A DNA stretch of 19,570 nt from Candidatus Faecalibacterium faecipullorum. Its GTDB lineage: Bacteria; Bacillota; Clostridia; Oscillospirales; Ruminococcaceae. The notes beneath the pieces were generated by a model, which was not told the origin of the DNA, did no database searches, and saw nothing but the letters and a program-made list of their open reading frames with translations. The stretch spans positions 1 through 19,570 of the forward strand of contig DWXX01000195.1 of assembly GCA_019118985.1 (NCBI GenBank), read 5' to 3'. This document shows, piece after piece, positions 15,167 through 19,570 of the stretch (position 1 is its first letter; each line of letters starts with the position of its first letter). The translations under genes were made by a program, and so were the position numbers.

Positions 15167-17365
15167 ATGCGCACCATCACCCGTTTGACCGAAGCCCTTT
15201 TTGCCAAGGAGGGCGACGCGCCGGCCAAAATCAGCCTGCCCCACACCTGGAACAACCTTGACGGCCAGGACGGCGAGGATGACGGCAGCTATTGGCGCGG
15301 CATCGGCAGCTACCACATTGCGCTGCCCGCCCGCACCGCCGGCTGCAAACAGTACATTGAATTCCAGGGCGCCAACCATGTCGCCACCGTTTACTGCAAC
15401 GGGCGGGAACTGGGCACCCACCGCGGCGGTTTTTCCACCTTCCGGTTTGAGCTGACCGACGCGCTGACCGACGGCGAAAACATCCTGACCGTGGAGGTCA
15501 CCAACGCGCCTTCCGACGTTTACCCCCAGATGGCCGACTTCACCTTCTTCGGCGGGCTGTACCGCGCCGTGCAGTTCATTGAGGTCGCCCCCGCCCATTT
15601 TGACCTGCTCAAATGCGGCACCTCCGGCGTGTTTGTCACGCCGCGCGCATCGGGCGGCGTGCGGATCGACGCCTTCCCGGTGGGGGCCGCGGGCTGCACC
15701 GTCAAGGCCGTGCTGGCCGACGCCGAAGGCCGCACGGTGGCCGAAGCCGAAGCCCCGGCCGAAGGCCACACCGTGCTGAACCTCAAGGTGGAAAACCCCC
15801 ACCTGTGGAACGGCCGGCCCGACCCTTACCTGTACACCGCCCGGCTGAGCCTTGTGGCCGACGGCGCCGAGCAGGACGCCGTGACCGAGACCTTCGGCTT
15901 CCGCAGCTTCCATGTGGACCCCGAGCGCGGGTTCTTCCTGAACGGCAAGAGCTACCCGCTGCACGGCGTTTCCCGCCATCAGGACCGGCTGGACATGGGC
16001 TGGGCCCTGACCCCGAAAGAACATGAGGAGGACATGGCCCTGATTGAGGAGGTCGGCGCAAACACAATCCGCCTGGCCCACTACCAGCACGACGCCTACT
16101 TCTATGACCTGTGCGACAAATCAGGCATGGTGATCTGGGCCGAGATCCCCTTCATCAGCAAATTCAACCCGAGCCAGGCCGCGCATGACAACACGATCAG
16201 CCAGATGACCGAGCTCGTCGCCCAGAACTACAACCATCCTTCGATCTGCTTCTGGGGCATTTCGAACGAGATCACGATCGGCGGCGAGGATGAGGCGCTG
16301 TACCGCAACCTGTGCGAGCTGCACGCGCTGTGCAAGCGCCTGGACCCCAGCCGCCTGACCACCATGGCCGAGGTCAGCATGGTTCCGATGGATTCCGAAC
16401 AGGTGTACATCACCGACGTGCTGAGCTACAACCATTACTTCGGCTGGTACATGGGCGATGTGGCCGACAACGGCCCCTGGATGGACGCCTTCCACAAGAT
16501 GAACCCCGACCGGGCGCTCGGCATCAGCGAATACGGCGCCGAGGCCATCCTGAGCTGGCATTCCGCCAAGCCTGAAAACCACGACTATACCGAGGAATAC
16601 CAGGCCCGCTACCACCATGAGATGCTCAAGACCTTTGCCGCACGGCCCTACCTGTGGAGCACCCATGTCTGGAATATGTTCGACTTTGCGGCCGACGCCC
16701 GCGACGAAGGCGGCTGCAAGGGCCGCAACAACAAGGGCCTTGTGACCTATGACCGCAAGACAAAGAAGGACTCCTTCTTCATCTACAAAGCCTACTGGAA
16801 CGCCGAGCCGATGGTGCATGTGGCCGGCCGCCGTTTTGCCGACCGCGCCCCGGGCGAGCGCACCGTGACCGTCTACACCAACCAGCCCGAAGTGATGCTG
16901 CTGCTCAACGGCCAGCCCGTCGCGACGGTGGAAGCGGTGGACCATGTCGCCATCTTTGAGGAACTGCCGCTGCAGGCCGGGGCCAACACCGTCACCGCCC
17001 GCGCCGGCAGCTGTGAGGACAGCATCACCCTGAACGGGGTCGAAACTCCGAACCCCGACTATGTCCTGCCGGCCGATGAAGGCCAGGCCGGCAACTGGTT
17101 TATCCCGGAAGGCGAGGACGCCCCCGGCGAGCTCGTCTTTGTCGAAGGGCATTTCTCGATCAACGACAAGATCGGCGACATCCTCAGCCACCCGCAGGCC
17201 GGGCCGATCCTGAACGAGATTTTTGAAAAAGGCAATATGAGCACCGGCATGCTGGATATGATCCGCGGCTTTACCGTCGCCAACCTGATCCGCATGGCCG
17301 GCAAGAACATGCCCGCCGCCATGGCGTTCATTTTGAATGACAAGCTGAACAAGATCGCCAAGTAA
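15167..17365 (+). CDS. Glycoside hydrolase family 2 protein (beta-galactosidase-like)
   Basis: A 732-residue retaining glycosidase. The order is the GH2 jelly-roll domain (about 1-140, with GSYHIALP and GGFSTFRFELTD), an immunoglobulin-like domain (about 142-250) and the TIM barrel (about 255-550). The acid/base is Glu368 in FWGISNE and the nucleophile Glu455 in GISEYGAE. A further beta domain (about 555-625) follows. Residues 660-732 (from GHFSINDKIGDIL) form a charged, apparently helical tail that I cannot assign. There is no signal peptide, so the enzyme is cytoplasmic and acts on imported oligosaccharides. ATG 15167 has AAAAGGAGA six bases upstream. It is a single-gene unit without an adjoining sugar transporter. 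Beta-galactosidase is the likeliest activity; beta-glucuronidase or mannosidase cannot be excluded. Confidence 0.9.
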   Translation: MRTITRLTEALFAKEGDAPAKISLPHTWNNLDGQDGEDDGSYWRGIGSYHIALPARTAGCKQYIEFQGANHVATVYCNGRELGTHRGGFSTFRFELTDALTDGENILTVEVTNAPSDVYPQMADFTFFGGLYRAVQFIEVAPAHFDLLKCGTSGVFVTPRASGGVRIDAFPVGAAGCTVKAVLADAEGRTVAEAEAPAEGHTVLNLKVENPHLWNGRPDPYLYTARLSLVADGAEQDAVTETFGFRSFHVDPERGFFLNGKSYPLHGVSRHQDRLDMGWALTPKEHEEDMALIEEVGANTIRLAHYQHDAYFYDLCDKSGMVIWAEIPFISKFNPSQAAHDNTISQMTELVAQNYNHPSICFWGISNEITIGGEDEALYRNLCELHALCKRLDPSRLTTMAEVSMVPMDSEQVYITDVLSYNHYFGWYMGDVADNGPWMDAFHKMNPDRALGISEYGAEAILSWHSAKPENHDYTEEYQARYHHEMLKTFAARPYLWSTHVWNMFDFAADARDEGGCKGRNNKGLVTYDRKTKKDSFFIYKAYWNAEPMVHVAGRRFADRAPGERTVTVYTNQPEVMLLLNGQPVATVEAVDHVAIFEELPLQAGANTVTARAGSCEDSITLNGVETPNPDYVLPADEGQAGNWFIPEGEDAPGELVFVEGHFSINDKIGDILSHPQAGPILNEIFEKGNMSTGMLDMIRGFTVANLIRMAGKNMPAAMAFILNDKLNKIAK

Positions 17366-17371
17366 AACAAA

Positions 17372-17442
17372 GCCCCTGCACAAAATTCTTGTGCACAGGC
17401 TGCAAAACGGCCGGCGCCCCAAAAAAGGGCGTCGGCCGTTTT
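17372..17442. terminator. Bidirectional terminator between convergent genes
   Basis: A first hairpin (GCACAA at 17378-17383 with 17389-17394) lies seven bases after the GH2 stop codon. A second, stronger one (17404-17442) pairs AAAACGGCC and GCGCCC with their complements and has A and T runs on its outer edges, so it can act on both strands. It serves the GH2 gene from the left and uppS from the right. Confidence 0.88.
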
Positions 17443-17499
17443 CCATGGTGCAAAGCGCGCGCGCAAAACAGGGCGCGCTGTGTTTTGGGCGTTTGGGGC

Positions 17500-18216
17500 T
17501 TACCGGGGCTTGCTGTCCCCGCCCATGCGGCGGTCGCGGCGGGCGTATTCTTCAAGCGCCTTGTCAAAGGCGGCCTTGTCAAAATCCGGGAAGAGGGTGG
17601 GGGTGAAGTAGAACTCCGCATAGGCGCACTGCCAGAGCAGGAAGTTGGAAAGCCGCTGTTCCCCGCTTGTGCGGATCAGCAGGTCCACCGGCGGCAGGTC
17701 GCTGTACAGGTGGCGCTCCACCGTGGCTTCATCGATCTGCTCGGGGTCCAGGCTGCCGGCCCGGACTTCGCGCGCAATCGCGCGGGCCGCGTCGGTCAGT
17801 TCGGCGTGGCTGCCGTAGTTCAGGCAGAAGTTGACAACGCCCTTGTCCTTGTCACGGGTGGCCTGCATCATGTAGTCCATCGCGTCAAGCACGCGGGGCT
17901 GCAGGTTTTCGCGCCGGCCGCTGAACAGGATGCGGCAGCCGCGCTCGATCATTTCATCGGTCATCGCCTTATAGTTGTTGACAAGCAGGTCCATCAGGAA
18001 GTTGACCTCCCTGGAATCCCGGGCGAAGTTTTCGGTGGAAAAGACATACAGGCTCAGGATATGCACGCCGCAGTCCTTGATGGCATAGCGGGTGATTTCG
18101 GTCAGGCGGTCAAAGCCGGCCTTGTGGCCAAGGCTTGCCGGCAGGTGGCGCTGGCGGGCCCAGCGGCGGTTGCCGTCCACAATCAGGGCGACATGGGTGG
18201 GAATGCGTTCAGGCAT
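17500..18216 (-). CDS. uppS: Isoprenyl (undecaprenyl) diphosphate synthase
   Basis: A cis-prenyltransferase that extends FPP with IPP to undecaprenyl diphosphate, the lipid carrier for peptidoglycan and other envelope polymers. The 238-residue protein shows the five family regions: LIVDGNRRWA (11-20, catalytic Asp14), GHKAGFDRL (30-38), LYVFSTENF (56-64), FCLNYGSHAEL (130-140) and DLLIRTSGEQRLSNFLLWQCAY (178-199) followed by EFYF. ATG 18216 has AGGAGG six bases upstream; the longer open frame runs back into ruvX without a binding site. It overlaps ruvX by eight bases and is last in bioY-ruvX-uppS. The usual downstream cdsA is absent, since a terminator follows. Chain length cannot be read from sequence. 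Confidence 0.95.
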   Translation of the reverse strand: MPERIPTHVALIVDGNRRWARQRHLPASLGHKAGFDRLTEITRYAIKDCGVHILSLYVFSTENFARDSREVNFLMDLLVNNYKAMTDEMIERGCRILFSGRRENLQPRVLDAMDYMMQATRDKDKGVVNFCLNYGSHAELTDAARAIAREVRAGSLDPEQIDEATVERHLYSDLPPVDLLIRTSGEQRLSNFLLWQCAYAEFYFTPTLFPDFDKAAFDKALEEYARRDRRMGGDSKPR

Positions 18217-18691
18217 CGGGGGCCTCCTTTTCCGGTTGGGGCGGGGCGACGGTTTCAAGCGGGGTTTCGCCGGGGTGTTGCCGCCGCCAGGAAAGAAAAC
18301 TTTCAAGGATGACGGCCGCCGACACGGCGTCCAGCTTTTGCTTGCGCCTGGCCCCGAAGGTATCGTTATCGGCTAAAATGGCGGCGGCGGTCACGGTGGT
18401 GCGTCGTTCGTCCCACAGCACCACCGGCATGCCGCAGGCGGCGGCCAGCCGGGCCGCAAACCGGCGGCTTTTGGCCGCGCGGGCGCCCTCGGTGCCGTCC
18501 ATATTGCGGGGCAGGCCCACCACCACCCCGCCCGCGCCCTGCCGCGCAATGACGCCGGCGGCGGCCGCAGCCGCCTTGTTCATGCTTTTTTCCTCAATCT
18601 GCGGGGTGAGCGGCGTGGCCAGCAGCTCGGTCGCATCGCTGGCGGCCAGGCCGGTGCGGGCGTCGCCATAATCCACGGCAATCCACTTCAT
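18209..18691 (-). CDS. ruvX: Putative Holliday junction resolvase / pre-16S rRNA nuclease
   Basis: A 160-residue RNase H-fold protein of the YqgF/RuvX family, implicated in pre-16S rRNA 5' maturation and possibly Holliday junction cleavage. Visible motifs are VDYGDARTGLA (6-16, Asp7), VVVGLPRNMDGTEG (56-69), LWDERRTT (92-99, Glu95) and KLDAVSAAVIL (119-129, Asp121), giving the acidic triad. The tail after about 137 is Pro/Glu-rich and beyond the fold. ATG 18691 lies 12 bases after bioY, and the stop codon lies inside the uppS start region (ATGCCTGA), so translation is coupled. Confidence 0.94.
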   Translation of the reverse strand: MKWIAVDYGDARTGLAASDATELLATPLTPQIEEKSMNKAAAAAAGVIARQGAGGVVVGLPRNMDGTEGARAAKSRRFAARLAAACGMPVVLWDERRTTVTAAAILADNDTFGARRKQKLDAVSAAVILESFLSWRRQHPGETPLETVAPPQPEKEAPDA

Positions 18692-18703
18692 CGGCGGCCC
18701 CCT

Positions 18704-19240
18704 TTACAGCCCGCACCGGGGCGCCAGCTTGCGCCCCAGCGCGGCGGCCAGTGCGATCTTGGCGGCATCGCCGGGCAAAAACGGCAGCACGCAGAGCGCA
18801 AGGCTCTGCCACAGCGAAATGCCGGTGATGGCCATGAACCAGACGGTGCCCAGCGCGTAGCAGCCCAGGCACCCCGCCGCCATGGCCCCCGCCAGCCGCC
18901 TGGCCGAAGCGCCGCGCGGGGCCAGCACGCCGGTGAGCAGCGCGGCCAGAAGATACCCGATCACATAGCCGCCGGTGCGGCCGAACAGCACGGCCGGCCC
19001 GCCGCCAAGCCCCGCCAGCACCGGCACGCCGACAGCCGCCAGCACAAGATAGACCAGCTGGCTGGCCATGCCCCACACAGGGCCGAGCAGCGCGCCCGCC
19101 AGGTAGACCGCAAACAGCGCCAGGTTGACCGGCACGCCCCAGGGCATGGGGATGGCGATCTGGCTGCAGACGGCGGTCAGCGCGGCGAACAGCGCGCAGA
19201 GGATCATCCGCCGGATGCGGCGGTGGGTGGTGGTGTACAT
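18704..19240 (-). CDS. bioY: BioY-family biotin transporter substrate-binding component
   Basis: The membrane S component of an ECF biotin importer; it needs the shared EcfA-EcfT module, not found in this window, for full transport. The 178-residue protein has about six hydrophobic segments and the BioY hallmarks NLALFAVYLAGALLGP (39-54) and GRTGGYVIGY (87-96). ATG 19240 has AAGGAGGG seven bases upstream; the longer frame to 19276 would include the -10 side of the promoter and is rejected. It is the first gene of bioY-ruvX-uppS. No BirA-type operator is visible at the promoter. Confidence 0.95.
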   Translation of the reverse strand: MYTTTHRRIRRMILCALFAALTAVCSQIAIPMPWGVPVNLALFAVYLAGALLGPVWGMASQLVYLVLAAVGVPVLAGLGGGPAVLFGRTGGYVIGYLLAALLTGVLAPRGASARRLAGAMAAGCLGCYALGTVWFMAITGISLWQSLALCVLPFLPGDAAKIALAAALGRKLAPRCGL

Positions 19241-19277
19241 GGGCAGTCCCTCCTTGAGCGGCATTGTATCTGCCACC

Positions 19278-19307
19278 AGTATACCGTCATGGGGGGGTGT
19301 GCGTCAA
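19278..19307 (-). promoter_or_regulatory. Sigma-A promoter of bioY-ruvX-uppS
   Basis: On the minus strand TTGACG (19302-19307), an 18-base spacer containing seven consecutive C, and TATACT (19278-19283). The -10 is 37 bases before the bioY start codon. Confidence 0.85.
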
Positions 19308-19333
19308 CCGGGGCTGCCCGGCGGCTTTCCCAC

Positions 19334-19560
19334 AATTCCCAAAAATCATGACACCCCCTCTATTTTTGGGAATTAACTCACTTTTCAGCGTTGCATCGTC
19401 AATCGTTCATTCCCAAAAATACTTGGATTTTTGGGAATTCCCAAAATTCATGACACCCCCTCTATTTTTGGGAATTACCTCATTTTTCGTCGCTGCAACG
19501 TCAATAGTTCATTCCCAAAAATACTTGGATTTTTGGGAATGAACTTGTATTTTTGGGAAA
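19334..19560. repeat. Tandem 102-base repeats built from inverted TTCCCAAAAA motifs
   Basis: Unit 1 (19334-19435) and unit 2 (19436-19537) differ at only about 8 of 102 positions; a partial continuation with the same motif runs to about 19560. Inside, TTCCCAAAA(A) and its complement TTTTTGGGAA occur nine times in about 225 bases in alternating orientation. The block is much richer in A and T than the rest of the window and lies upstream of the bioY promoter. It is probably noncoding: most differences between units would change amino acids in the one frame that stays open. The remaining 19241-19333 holds only the bioY leader and promoter. Confidence 0.9.
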
Positions 19561-19570
19561 CAAAGAGAAA

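Noticed and set aside
19241..19333. BirA-type biotin operator at the bioY promoter
   Set aside because: No inverted repeat of the TTGTAAAC type is present near the -10 or -35.
19264..19542. A 92-residue open frame with two 34-residue repeats over the terminal repeat block
   Set aside because: No ribosome binding site, and most differences between the two units change amino acids, so there is no sign of protein selection.
19334..19560. CRISPR array
   Set aside because: Only two long units follow one another directly with no unique spacers, and no cas genes are present.

Overview
The window reads as chromosomal DNA of a high-GC, low-complexity-intergenic Firmicute, most likely an Oscillospiraceae/Ruminococcaceae gut bacterium (Faecalibacterium, Subdoligranulum or Gemmiger-like). 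This is inferred from the very GC-rich coding DNA, strong AGGAGG ribosome binding sites, sigma-A promoters with 17-18 base spacers, and the gene families present. I recognise 17 protein genes and one tRNA. Only serS, the helicase gene and the glycosidase gene are on the plus strand. Stop codons are 9 TGA, 7 TAA and 1 TAG.

Left part (1-2975): the 3' part of serS, interrupted by an in-frame TAG at 87-89, ends in a strong terminator. A 520-base gene-free stretch follows, with a nearly perfect 23-base inverted repeat around an 83-base centre. Next is an isolated RepA/AAA_25-type helicase-like ATPase gene, flanked by a second, imperfect inverted repeat of about 58 bases. An AT-richer stretch with short direct repeats then leads to a tRNA-Gln gene whose 3' end faces this segment. 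This is the most accessory-looking part of the window.

Middle (2976-9700, all minus strand): an SDR oxidoreductase plus rpoD pair, then a five-gene unit transcribed as NlpC/P60 endopeptidase, M19 dipeptidase, class-A-like serine hydrolase, TauE-type permease and tadA. The three hydrolases lack visible signal peptides, so the unit looks like cytoplasmic handling of peptidoglycan peptides. It starts at a good sigma-A promoter and ends at a terminator.

Next (9700-14140, minus strand): a MarR regulator, with a palindromic operator at its own promoter, followed by the two halves of a heterodimeric ABC exporter with one degenerate and one canonical ATP site. An attenuator-like hairpin lies between the regulator and the transporter genes. 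An orphan OmpR-family response regulator precedes this block and is separated from it by a very strong terminator.

Right part (14800-19570): a divergent GH2 beta-galactosidase-like gene, a bidirectional terminator, then the minus-strand operon bioY-ruvX-uppS. The last 235 bases are an AT-rich block of two 102-base tandem repeats full of inverted copies of a TTCCCAAAAA motif.

I do not see a clear complete new system. The best leads are the interrupted serS, the inverted-repeat-flanked helicase gene and the terminal repeat block.
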